Positions 1 through 8,300 of a stretch of 15,794 bases of DNA are shown here, one piece after another (position 1 is the stretch's first letter; every line of letters begins with the position of its first letter). The stretch lies in NCBI GenBank assembly GCA_023254645.1, contig JALRLA010000417.1:1-15794 (forward strand), in the 5' to 3' direction. The position numbers and the translations under genes were made by a program. This DNA comes from Bacteroidia bacterium. GTDB lineage: Bacteria; Bacteroidota; Bacteroidia; NS11-12g; UBA955. The notes under the pieces are model-generated. The model was not told the DNA's origin. It saw only the letters and a program-made list of their open reading frames with translations, and made no database searches.

Positions 1-1592
1 ATGTTCAAATAGCGGTATTGCTGTTGAGGAGCCACACCATCGCGAGACATCCAGTATTGAATACCGTCGAAACGCTCAGCCGTATGACCGATGACATACT
101 TGAACGAGTGCTGAGATCCCGCTTGGTAAGAGCCATTCAAGGTATTGTCCCAGATCCAGCGGTAGCCTTGATTTTGCGACACCGACAAGGTGGTTGTATC
201 GTAGCGCTGAGTGGGGCTCACATAGTACTTATTTTGGAAGTTCTGCCCATTGTTCTCGTACAAATCGGCACCATAACTCGTGCGGAAACTCATGTTGCGG
301 CCCAGGGCCACTTCGCCCCATGCACTGCCCTGTAAACGAAATCCCCAAGACTGGTCGTCGGTCAATTCAAGCGATGCCAACGGATTCCCCACATTGCTTT
401 TGGTCGTGTAACCGTAAGTTCCATCTGGATTCTTGGCGTTGTAAATGGGAGCTGCGTTATACGCCGAGGTAAAGGCACTGTACGGTTTGTTGTTTGAGTG
501 GTATTTGCTCAAACCCATCGTACTTCCTGCTTTGATGCGGCGACTAAGATCGAAGGTATTGTTGCTGCGAACCGCCACTCGCTCGTAATCGTTGCCCAAC
601 AAAATTCCATCTTCCTTGTAATAGTTGATGGACAACAGAGAAGTGGAAAATTCATTGCCCCCGCTGAAGGTAAAGGCATGGTTCATTTGGGATCCGGTGC
701 GGGTGATGGCATCCATCCAATCGGTTTGACCGGTGATGTCGTTTTCAGTAATGGCGTAAGTGCCCGCCGCCTCATTGGAATAAATCGCGAACAAATTGGG
801 ACCTGCCATGCGAACCTTGTTGGTCAAGGCTTTGATGCCATAACTGCCATTGTAATCGATAGACAAAGCTCCACGTTTGCCCGTTTTGGTGGTAATCAAG
901 ATGACACCATTGGAAGCGCGAACCCCATAGATGGCGGTTGAAGAAGCATCTTTCAATACGTCGACACTAACAATGTCAGCGGTATTGATGTTGCGAATGT
1001 CATCGGTGATCACACCATCCACGACATACAAGGGCTCTGCCCCACCTATGACCGAACCCGTTCCACGAATTCGTACCGTAGGCGTTGTACCAGGGCCACC
1101 GTAATTGGTGATCTGTACACCCGCCAATTTGCCCTGTATGGCCGAAGTCGCCGTCATCACCGGCTGAACCACCAAATCTTTGGCTTGAACCGAGCCTACT
1201 GAACCGGTCAGATCCTTTTTGCGGCTGGTTCCATAACCCACCACCACAACCGGGTTGATGGATTCATCATTGGCCGTTAACTGAATGGATAACTCCGTGA
1301 TATCGGTCAGCAGCGTTGAGTACTTCTGAAAATTGGGATGTGAAAAAACCAAAGACTGTCCGGCTTCAGCTGCCACGGTAAAGAATCCTGCCTCATTGGT
1401 TGTTGCCTCTGCGTCACGCGCTTCAACACGGACACCAGAAATCGAAGCCCCAGAAAGGTCTTTCACATAGCCGGAATACGTTTGCGCCTGAACCTGCATG
1501 ACCATAGCGAGCAACAGGAACAGGACCCAACCCCTTTTTTCTAACGCTTTTACGCTGGCAAAAAGAGAATTAGCCAAAAATTTGTTCATCAT
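1..1592 (-). CDS. SusC/RagA-family TonB-dependent outer-membrane transporter, N-terminal part, cut by the window edge
   Basis: SusC-family proteins are TonB-powered outer-membrane channels that take up glycans or peptides together with a SusD lipoprotein lid. I translated 530 residues without a stop from the ATG at 1592 to the left edge; the family is usually about 1000 residues, so roughly half is missing, and a susD partner would lie beyond the window. Residues 1-36 form a signal peptide with a long n-region and cleavage after VQA. Residues 38-115 fit the carboxypeptidase-D-regulatory-like domain. The family hallmark VVVVGYG is at 115-121, followed by RKKDLTGSV. The plug continues with LYVVDGV at about 188-194 and VDVLKDASSTAIYG further on; the rest is barrel strands. 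A second ATG directly follows the first (1589), so the start is uncertain by one codon. The gene diverges from a Nudix-type regulator that may control it. Substrate unknown. Confidence 0.95.
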   Translation of the reverse strand, partial: MMNKFLANSLFASVKALEKRGWVLFLLLAMVMQVQAQTYSGYVKDLSGASISGVRVEARDAEATTNEAGFFTVAAEAGQSLVFSHPNFQKYSTLLTDITELSIQLTANDESINPVVVVGYGTSRKKDLTGSVGSVQAKDLVVQPVMTATSAIQGKLAGVQITNYGGPGTTPTVRIRGTGSVIGGAEPLYVVDGVITDDIRNINTADIVSVDVLKDASSTAIYGVRASNGVILITTKTGKRGALSIDYNGSYGIKALTNKVRMAGPNLFAIYSNEAAGTYAITENDITGQTDWMDAITRTGSQMNHAFTFSGGNEFSTSLLSINYYKEDGILLGNDYERVAVRSNNTFDLSRRIKAGSTMGLSKYHSNNKPYSAFTSAYNAAPIYNAKNPDGTYGYTTKSNVGNPLASLELTDDQSWGFRLQGSAWGEVALGRNMSFRTSYGADLYENNGQNFQNKYYVSPTQRYDTTTLSVSQNQGYRWIWDNTLNGSYQAGSQHSFKYVIGHTAERFDGIQYWMSRDGVAPQQQYRYLN

Positions 1593-1758
1593 TTTTTTGT
1601 GTAAGAGTTGTCTAGCAATTTAAGAAATCGAACAGAGTCGAGCACAATTCAAAGGCCAAGTATTTGTGCTGATGTGATGCTGAGATACAATAAGCGCACA
1701 AAGACCCTATTAATTTCAGCAAATACGGCCAAACAGGAATACAAAAAGCATATTGTAA
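1593..1758. promoter_or_regulatory. Divergent control region between the SusC-like gene and the Nudix-type regulator
   Basis: These 166 AT-rich bases separate two divergently transcribed genes and must hold both promoters. I found no exact TAnnTTTG element in either direction. A perfect 7-bp inverted repeat, AGCACAA at 1641-1647 and TTGTGCT at 1664-1670, has 16 bases between its arms and a centre-to-centre distance of 23 bp, about two helical turns. That spacing suits a dimeric DNA-binding protein. The neighbouring regulator is the natural candidate, but this is inference. Confidence 0.4.
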
Positions 1759-1767
1759 ATGATACAA
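1753..1767. promoter_or_regulatory. Inverted repeat TTGTA-5-TACAA over the first possible start codon of the regulator
   Basis: A perfect 5-bp inverted repeat with a 5-base spacer covers the ATG at 1759. If the true start is one of the later ATGs (1786 or 1792), this repeat lies in the leader and could be an autoregulatory operator. Short AT-rich repeats of this size also occur by chance. Confidence 0.25.
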
Positions 1768-2487
1768 CAATTTCCGACTTTTGGAATGGCAATGCATCAA
1801 AAGGAATCACACAATCATTTCAAGTCGGCTGTTACGGTCGACAATGTCATCTTTGGATTTGATGGCAAAGCCTTGAAGGTTTTGTTGATTTACCGCGGTG
1901 CTGAGCCCTACAAAGACCGATGGGCCTTGCCTGGAGATTTTGTACCCTTGGATGAAAACCTGAACCAGTCGGCTATTCATGTTTTGCGCAGCCTGACTGG
2001 CTTGGACAACATCTACATGGAGCAGGTTCATGCCTTTGGCGACGTAAACCGCCACCCCTTTGGGCGGGTATTCACCATCGCTTATTACGCACTGATCAAA
2101 GTCGAAGACTACCAGGTTCAGGCCTCCTCTTGGGCCGAAGAAGCCGCATGGTTCCCCATTAATGAGATACCAGAGCTGCCCTTTGACCACATGGAGATTT
2201 TGGAATTTGCCAAGCAGCAGTTGCGCAACAAGATTAGGACTCAACCCATCGGATTCGAATTGCTGCCCAAACACTTCACTCTGACTCAAATTCAAGAACT
2301 TTACGAAGCCGTGCTGGAACGAGAATTCGACACCCGCAACTTCCGCAAAAAACTCTTGAGCATGAACCTCATTAGTGAAACTGGCTACCGCCAAACCGAT
2401 GTTTCGCATCGCCCAGCCATGTTGTACAAGTACGACACCAAGCGCTACAATCGATTCTTGGAGCGCGGATTTTCATTTGACATTTAA
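1759..2487 (+). CDS. NrtR/AraR-type transcriptional regulator: degenerate Nudix domain plus winged helix
   Basis: Members of this family sense a small molecule with a Nudix-fold domain and bind DNA with a C-terminal winged helix. The best-known Bacteroidota example is AraR of Bacteroides thetaiotaomicron, which responds to arabinose. Residues 24-160 are Nudix-like (VDNVIFGFDG, then RWALPGDF), but the Nudix box at 59-82 has HVLRSL where the catalytic REUxEE should be, so hydrolase activity is very unlikely. Residues 165-242 match the family's winged helix (FELLPKHFTLTQIQELYE, RNFRKKLL). The longest frame starts at 1759. ATGs at 1786 and 1792 leave an N-terminus of more usual length before VDNVIF, and an inverted repeat covers the first ATG, so the start is open. 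It diverges from the SusC-like gene, which suggests local control of uptake of a sugar or related solute. The actual ligand cannot be read from the sequence. Confidence 0.88.
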   Translation: MIQQFPTFGMAMHQKESHNHFKSAVTVDNVIFGFDGKALKVLLIYRGAEPYKDRWALPGDFVPLDENLNQSAIHVLRSLTGLDNIYMEQVHAFGDVNRHPFGRVFTIAYYALIKVEDYQVQASSWAEEAAWFPINEIPELPFDHMEILEFAKQQLRNKIRTQPIGFELLPKHFTLTQIQELYEAVLEREFDTRNFRKKLLSMNLISETGYRQTDVSHRPAMLYKYDTKRYNRFLERGFSFDI

Positions 2488-2529
2488 GAGGCCACAATCG
2501 GCCCAACAGCTTGGCCCACTGAGCATAAA

Positions 2530-2557
2530 AAAAGGCCCCGATTAATCGGGGCCTTTT
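2530..2557. terminator. Bidirectional intrinsic terminator between convergent genes
   Basis: A perfect 14-bp palindrome centred between 2543 and 2544 has a GGCCCCGAT core flanked by A runs on the left and TTTT on the right. In either direction it reads as a GC-rich stem followed by a U tract. It lies between the stop of the plus-strand regulator (2487) and the stop of the minus-strand secreted protein (2577), so it probably serves both. Confidence 0.9.
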
Positions 2558-2576
2558 CCTAGTTTCTATAGAGGGA

Positions 2577-4754
2577 TTATTTCAATACAACCTTTTGAGT
2601 TGTGCTGCGGCCCATGCTGTCGCTGATGCTCACCATGTACAATCCACGCAATCCGGTAGTTTCGACTACCACGCTCTGGCTTGATCCAGCAACCTGACGA
2701 ACTACACGGCCATCAAGGCTCATGACAGTTACATTAGCAATGCGGCTACCGCTCAAGGCAACAGTGAACTGACCTTCAGCAGGGTTGGGGAACAAACGAA
2801 CCTCACCGGCACCGATAATGTTGTCTGTATTCAAGGTAACGGTTTCGCAACGGTTCCACTTGTACGTTGGCAAGGCAGTATCCTGCTTGGTAGTGGTAAC
2901 GTCGAATACACGGTCGAACTTGTTGTAACCGTTCAAGCTGCTGCACTCAGCACCCAACCAGTTTTCGCTGGCGGCTTCTGCGCTGTCGTTAGCAAAACGG
3001 TACTGGTATTTCTGAGCCCACAGCTTAACCGTAGTGCTCCAAATGCCATCACCGTTGTCGGTCAACTGGATGGTGTTGTATTTCCACTCACCTTGGGGAG
3101 TCTCCATGTAAGGCTGGAAGTTACCTGCCAACCATACACCTGCAGCGTTCACGATGGTATCGCTCATGTCTACAGAGAAGGTAACATTGATCAAATCACC
3201 CAGAGCAGCGATGTTCCAAACCGTATCACCAGTTACAGAACCATCACCGTTCAAAGTCACTTTCAAGTTGGGGCCTTTGATGATCCAATTGCCCATATCG
3301 GTAGCACCCCACTCGTAGGTACCGGTGCTCAACTCGTATTCAGCGGTCCAGATACCGTCACCAGCAGTCATGTCACCATTGGTTCCGTCATCGTAGGCTT
3401 GGAAGTCAGACCACGAGCTCATTTGACCTTTGAACTTCACATCAGTCAACTTGAAGCTGTTGGAGAAGTTTCCGTCGTTCACGAACAATTTGATGGTCTT
3501 TTTGATCTTGGTAACAGTAGCACAAGTATCGGTTTCGTTGAAACACACCAACTTGGTTACTACGTCAGAACCGCTCACGGTCAAAGCGCGGTTGTTAGCG
3601 CTTTCCCATCCGCCGGTACCGTTGACGAATTTGTACTCGTAGCTACCATCGGGCAACCAAGCAACCAAACGGCAGATGGTACCATGCTGTGCAGCCTTGG
3701 GGCAATCAGAAGGGCTCCAGTCATTGGCGTGACCAGCAGCAGCCTGGTAGTTACCAGCTACACGTACACCATCGGCGTCGATGTCTTGGTTCTTCATTTC
3801 TACCTGGAAGGTTACCTTGTGGGTACCGTTGGCAGGAGCGGCGCAATCAACGTCGCTGTTGAAACAAACAACTGCCAAAGTTGTATCCGTTGATCCAACT
3901 GTCAACTTCCTATTGCTCGATTCATCAGGTTGACCCCATGCATTGCCATTGATAAATTTATATTCATAATAAGAATCGGCCTCCATAGAAGCAGTTACTT
4001 CATAAATATAACCAGATGAATTAGTCATTTCCGATTCTGATGCTCCTGGATTCCAATTATTAAAAGCACCAGGACAGTGTACACCAAAATGAGACACAGC
4101 TTCATTTTGCATGTTCACTTGAAATGTAACATTGACATTGAACCAACGCATTCCAAGAGAAGGTGACAAATACGTTCCATCAGGCTTATCCCATACAACC
4201 CATTCACTGTTCGATGCATCTGTCCCAGCCGATGACGACCAATTTCCGCCATTACCTTGGGTGATTGATTTTTTACGAACCAAAGTATGGTCCATCGTAC
4301 CGTTGCTAACACCGGCTACGTCCCATCCTGATCCAGGATCAGCACCAGACTCCCCGATCATATCTACTACAGAAGAGTCAGCGCGCCACAAAATAGCAAA
4401 CCAGTCGTCTCCGTTAGACATGTAAGTGAAGGTAGTGTCGGCTTTGGCCAAAATATTGGCTTCAGCAGAAGGGTGAGCGACTACAAACGTTCCACCAGGA
4501 GCAATGGTATGCCCGGTGAATACACCTGAGTTGTCGTATTCAAATTCTCCGGTCACGGCGCATCCATTAGAGCAGGATACGTACATGTAGTCTTCCAAAT
4601 TCACGGTAGCACCCGTTCCATTGTACAACTCGAAGTACTTGTTGTTGCTTGTTCCTTCGGCATACTCCGAAATGAACAATCCTGTTTGAGCTTGAGCCGA
4701 ACCAAAAATGGCCGTCAACCCCAAAGCAAGGGCTAGTTTGTACGTGTTTTTCAT
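2577..4754 (-). CDS. Secreted lamin-tail-domain protein with carbohydrate-binding-like modules and type A T9SS sorting tail
   Basis: The 725-residue protein begins with a clear signal peptide (1-22, ending SAQA). Residues about 24-195 form a lamin-tail domain (LFISEYAEGTSNNKYFELYN). Then come beta-sandwich modules resembling starch-binding or SusE/SusF-like folds: module 1 about 208-300 (VTFQVNMQN, YYEYKFING), module 2 about 312-415 (VTFQVEMKN, YEYKFVNG), a divergent module 3 about 419-520, and module 4 about 522-645 (VTFSVDMSD, YQYRFAND). The last 85 residues, with FPNPAEG at 655-661 and VVLK at the end, are a type A T9SS sorting domain, so the protein should cross the outer membrane and be released or anchored at the surface. 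Lamin-tail domains in secreted bacterial proteins have no settled role; binding to polysaccharide is plausible from the modules. No hydrolase catalytic domain is visible. The stretch encoding module 1 is markedly richer in A+T than module 2. A promoter-like element lies just upstream. Confidence 0.9.
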   Translation of the reverse strand: MKNTYKLALALGLTAIFGSAQAQTGLFISEYAEGTSNNKYFELYNGTGATVNLEDYMYVSCSNGCAVTGEFEYDNSGVFTGHTIAPGGTFVVAHPSAEANILAKADTTFTYMSNGDDWFAILWRADSSVVDMIGESGADPGSGWDVAGVSNGTMDHTLVRKKSITQGNGGNWSSSAGTDASNSEWVVWDKPDGTYLSPSLGMRWFNVNVTFQVNMQNEAVSHFGVHCPGAFNNWNPGASESEMTNSSGYIYEVTASMEADSYYEYKFINGNAWGQPDESSNRKLTVGSTDTTLAVVCFNSDVDCAAPANGTHKVTFQVEMKNQDIDADGVRVAGNYQAAAGHANDWSPSDCPKAAQHGTICRLVAWLPDGSYEYKFVNGTGGWESANNRALTVSGSDVVTKLVCFNETDTCATVTKIKKTIKLFVNDGNFSNSFKLTDVKFKGQMSSWSDFQAYDDGTNGDMTAGDGIWTAEYELSTGTYEWGATDMGNWIIKGPNLKVTLNGDGSVTGDTVWNIAALGDLINVTFSVDMSDTIVNAAGVWLAGNFQPYMETPQGEWKYNTIQLTDNGDGIWSTTVKLWAQKYQYRFANDSAEAASENWLGAECSSLNGYNKFDRVFDVTTTKQDTALPTYKWNRCETVTLNTDNIIGAGEVRLFPNPAEGQFTVALSGSRIANVTVMSLDGRVVRQVAGSSQSVVVETTGLRGLYMVSISDSMGRSTTQKVVLK

Positions 4755-4777
4755 AGGTATAATAATCTAGTTTTGTT

Positions 4778-4785
4778 CAAAAATA
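4778..4785 (-). promoter_or_regulatory. Candidate Bacteroidota -7 element (TAnnTTTG) for the lamin-tail-domain gene
   Basis: On the minus strand this reads TATTTTTG, an exact match to the TAnnTTTG element used by the Bacteroidota primary sigma factor. Its distance to the ATG at 4754 would give a leader of roughly 15-20 bases. I see no good TTG/TTTG -33 element at the usual 19-21 bp upstream, so support rests on the -7 box and position. Confidence 0.4.
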
Positions 4786-4820
4786 GTCCATTCGTTTCTA
4801 ATGAAAAAGAAATAAGTGTC

Positions 4821-4849
4821 AATTGTACAATTTCTGAATAAAAGAAATT
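4821..4849. other. AT-rich palindrome and weak hairpin after the peroxiredoxin gene
   Basis: AATTGTACAATT at 4821-4832 is a perfect 12-base palindrome. It overlaps a 7-bp inverted repeat (4829-4835 with 4843-4849) that begins directly after the peroxiredoxin stop codon on the minus strand. The stem has almost no G or C, so it would be a poor intrinsic terminator. It could equally be a protein-binding site upstream of the lamin-tail-domain promoter. Confidence 0.2.
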
Positions 4850-5284
4850 TCAAGCGCCTTGTAAAGATCTCAACGCCTCGGTAACGTGCTTATCCACATT
4901 CAATTGAGAGGCAAATCGATGCTTGAGCTGTCCATGAGCATCAAACACCAATGTCTCTCGTCCCGGTAATAATCCAAATAGACTTTTTTGGACGCCCAAA
5001 GCAGCGGCCAAACTGCCCTTTGGATCCGAAAGCAGTTCAAAGGGCAAACCAAAATCGCGTTTGAACTTTTCATGCTGCTCTATACCATCGGCACTAATAC
5101 CTACTACGCGGGCCCCCAACGATTCAAAATCGGGAAATCGATCCCGAAACGTGCAGGCCTCTTTGGTACAACCGGGTGTATGATCCTTGGGATAGAAGTA
5201 CAAGACCAGCGGCTGACCGAGGTAGTCATTTTCACTGCGCCATTCTCCTGAATCAGAGAGGAGTTGAAATTGTGGTAGTTTCAT
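4850..5284 (-). CDS. bcp: Thiol peroxidase of the Bcp/PrxQ peroxiredoxin family
   Basis: These cytoplasmic enzymes reduce hydrogen peroxide and organic peroxides and are recycled by thioredoxin. The 144-residue protein has the active-site signature P32, T36, C39 within YPKDHTPGCTKEAC. C39 is the peroxidatic cysteine and C44, five residues on, the usual PrxQ resolving cysteine in the same helix. R109 in GRETLVF fits the conserved catalytic arginine. The length is near the family's usual 145-160; the N-terminus is slightly short. The start at 5284 lies only 5 bp after a strong GC-rich hairpin that follows the giant T9SS gene, so the leader is unusual: expression would need read-through, or a promoter inside the end of the upstream gene. 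Function is secure; its physiological link to the neighbours is not evident. Confidence 0.95.
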   Translation of the reverse strand: MKLPQFQLLSDSGEWRSENDYLGQPLVLYFYPKDHTPGCTKEACTFRDRFPDFESLGARVVGISADGIEQHEKFKRDFGLPFELLSDPKGSLAAALGVQKSLFGLLPGRETLVFDAHGQLKHRFASQLNVDKHVTEALRSLQGA

Positions 5285-5289
5285 AACAA

Positions 5290-5315
5290 AAGCGCCGGCC
5301 CAGGGGCCGGCGCTT
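5290..5315 (-). terminator. GC-rich intrinsic terminator after the giant T9SS type B gene
   Basis: An 11-bp perfect stem (AAGCGCCGGCC with its complement) and a 4-base loop start 7 bases after the stop codon at 5323. On the minus strand the stem is followed by TTTTGTTATG. The U run is short because the start codon of the peroxiredoxin gene follows directly, so termination may be partial. Confidence 0.75.
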
Positions 5316-5322
5316 AAACGAA

Positions 5323-8300
5323 TTAGTTTCCGCGAATCAGGTTCACTGAACCGTTCACTTTATTGATTTTGTCTTTGCCCTTAAAGCGGTAGGTCACTTG
5401 GTAGAAGTAAGTACCCGAGGGAACTTCAGGCCCGTCGTTGTTCACACGACCGTTCCACTGAACCTTGGGATCTTCTGAGTAGAACACACGCTCACCCCAG
5501 CGGTTGAAGATGCGAATCTCAAACAGATCCTGACCCTGGATGGGCACTCGATAGGTATCGTTCTTACCATTGTTATCTCCAGGAGTGAAGACGTTGGCCA
5601 AGTAAACGAACAAGTCCACCACCACAGGCTTACAAATCGTGTCTTTGCATCCGGTCGCATTGGTTACCTCCAAGCAGACATAGTAGACGTTCGAGCTGTC
5701 GTAAGACCACTGAACCGTCTTGTCACCCGACTTCAAGTTCTCAATGAAGACATTGGGTAGAGTTTGGGTGATGTCGTTTTGGTGACCAAAGCCCCAGCGC
5801 CACTGTGTACCGTTGATATCGGTGCGGGTGAAGCTAAAGTCAGGCTTATTGCTGGAGTCAATGCTAAAGTCAGCTATAACAGAATCTACCGTAAAGAACA
5901 TATCAGCCATGATGGTCGGACACCAGGGGTTCGGTCTTTGCGGATCATACTCAGCCAAGTGCGTCACACGGTACACACCGGGAGACCAGAACTGGCGAGT
6001 ATAGATGGAATCGGTCACTGTGATGGTATCCACCTGGCCATTGCTCAAGTTTTCAAAGCGCCACTTGTACGATTTGAAGACGGTGTCAGACAAATCGATG
6101 AAGGTGTTCGAGTCACCAGGACAAATGGCTGACTTCAAAATCAAACCACGCACACTGTCACGGGGCAATACATTCACAATGAAGGCAGCCTGTGATGGGG
6201 TGTCAGGGTAGGTAGCAGGACAGAACTTGCGAACGTTGGGGGGCACGATCAATGAGTCGTACTGCTCCAAGAACACAAAGAAGCGACCTGCTTTGTCATA
6301 GGTATGACTCACGAACTGATCTTTCACGTTATCGATGGCACCGTCACCGAAGAACCAGGTCCAGTCAGCGCTTGTGCTGGCTGAGTCGGTCAGGTTGGTG
6401 AATTGTATGCTATCGCCAGCACAGATGGTTACTTCGTTGCCAAACTTGGTGGTAAACTCAAACTTGGGACGAGGACCAGGAATCTTGATCCAACGGCTAA
6501 CGGTGTCTTCACAACCTTGATCCGTTTTCAGCAAGTATTTGACCTGGAACCATCCGTTGCGGGTGTATTTGTGAGCGATACGATCAGGCAATCCTTGCTC
6601 GTCGCTGCTTGCGCGCTTGTACAAGTTGGTGATACCATCTCCCCAATCGATGAACCATTCACGAATGAAGTCACATTCGGTGGGGTTGGTTGTACCGTCG
6701 CAATTCTTGATGGCCCAGTTGCAGGGATCGTACAAAATGGAGCTATCGAAGAACTCAATGACTGAGTTACAAGAAGGAATGTTCAAACTCAAGTTGAAGA
6801 AGGGATCCAAACGAGTGATGAACAATCGACGCTCGATGGTATCCATACAACCCGTTGAGTCACCAGCTACGTTGCGCATGATGTACACACCCGAATCGTT
6901 CTTGTAGTAAAGAGCACCGGCTCCGCCTCCACCCAACTGTTTCCAGGGGTTCAAAGCAGTACCTGGACCGGCAGCACCGTAAGGCGCTCCACCAAAGGGA
7001 GTAGAAACTCCATCATCGGCTTTGCTCCAATCCCAACGAGTAATGGCTTCGCGATTGGGTTTGCCCTGAGCGATGTCCTTCTGACGATCTTGATCGCGCC
7101 AGTAGTCATAGGTATCCCAAGTTCCGAAGTTGATCGGATCTGGGTGGAACATGCGGTACTTAGGCAAGGCCTGCAAGTTGTTTGCCTGGTCTTGGCAAAT
7201 GATGGAATCAGGCAATTCCAACTCCATTGCAAAACCAACCAATACAGGGAAGGCAGCAAAATCATCACACTTACCATTGGCTGAGGTCATGCTCAAGCTG
7301 ATCAAATGGTAACCAGCCCAATTGGGGTTAAAGGTATAGGCCTTGATGTAAGTATTACCCTGCTTCCAGCTGTCCAAAGGAACAATGTTGGTATCGCGAG
7401 GACTCAAAATCTTCGTGTACGCTGGATCTGGCACGTAGTAGTACTTGATGAACTTACCGAAACCAGTGGTATCGATGCATCCGTAGGCGCCGGTGCTTGG
7501 CTGACCAATCACACCTACGTTGTTCCAGATCATCTTCGCGATGTCTGTGGGCGACAAGGCAAAGGGATCGAAGCCACGCTTCTCTGCGCGATCCTTGATG
7601 TTGTCCCACACCTCTGATACATCAGCGGCGATCTCGTACTTGGTGATCTCAGCCGTAATGATGGTATCAGGACCTTGAATTTTGTAGGTTTTGCCATCAT
7701 CCCAAACGTCGGTGCAAGGGATCTGGTAGGGATCTTCACCGCCACGGGTAACCACAATGTAGTTGTAGATGGCCGAGTCATTGCGACCAGGCAATTTCTG
7801 GTAATGGAAATAATCTTCTTGGATGTAACGGCGCCAGCCTTTTGAATAGTAGGGGCTTGCGTTACCTGTAGCCAATTCCCAACGAAGCGACTTCAAATCA
7901 CGGGTGCGGGTTTTGTTACCAGGAGTAGGACGAACCACAATGTCATCGCCCTTACAAATCTTGCGAATGTTCAAGGAATTGGGCTTGGGAGTCACCACCT
8001 CGAAAGCAGGATCGATCAAGGGGAAACATGCAAAACGGCTGTACCACTGAGTATCGGAACACAAGGGCTTGTTGCCATTCTTATCTACACCGTTTCCAAC
8101 AATGATACCGACCGTGATGCAACCACTAGGATCACAAACTTCAGAAGCTGTATACTGCTTGGAATAACGGCTCGGTGGGTTACCGGCAATTTGGTAGCCA
8201 GGGAATGGAGGTCCAGGAGGACGACCACCAGGGCTCAAACCACTTAAAGGCACGAAACCATTGGGGTTACAAGATGAGTCAAAGTTGATCGCCACATGAG

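Noticed and set aside
18..941. Three plus-strand frames of 92-147 codons at the left end
   Set aside because: They are antisense to the SusC-like frame, which carries signal peptide, VVVVGYG and plug motifs and is open through the whole stretch.
1807..2409. A 200-codon minus-strand frame opposite the regulator
   Set aside because: The plus-strand product has an intact Nudix/winged-helix layout; the antisense product matches nothing recognisable.
3093..3893. A 266-codon plus-strand reading frame
   Set aside because: It is antisense to the modules of the lamin-tail protein, whose translation is clearly meaningful; no domain is seen in the antisense product.
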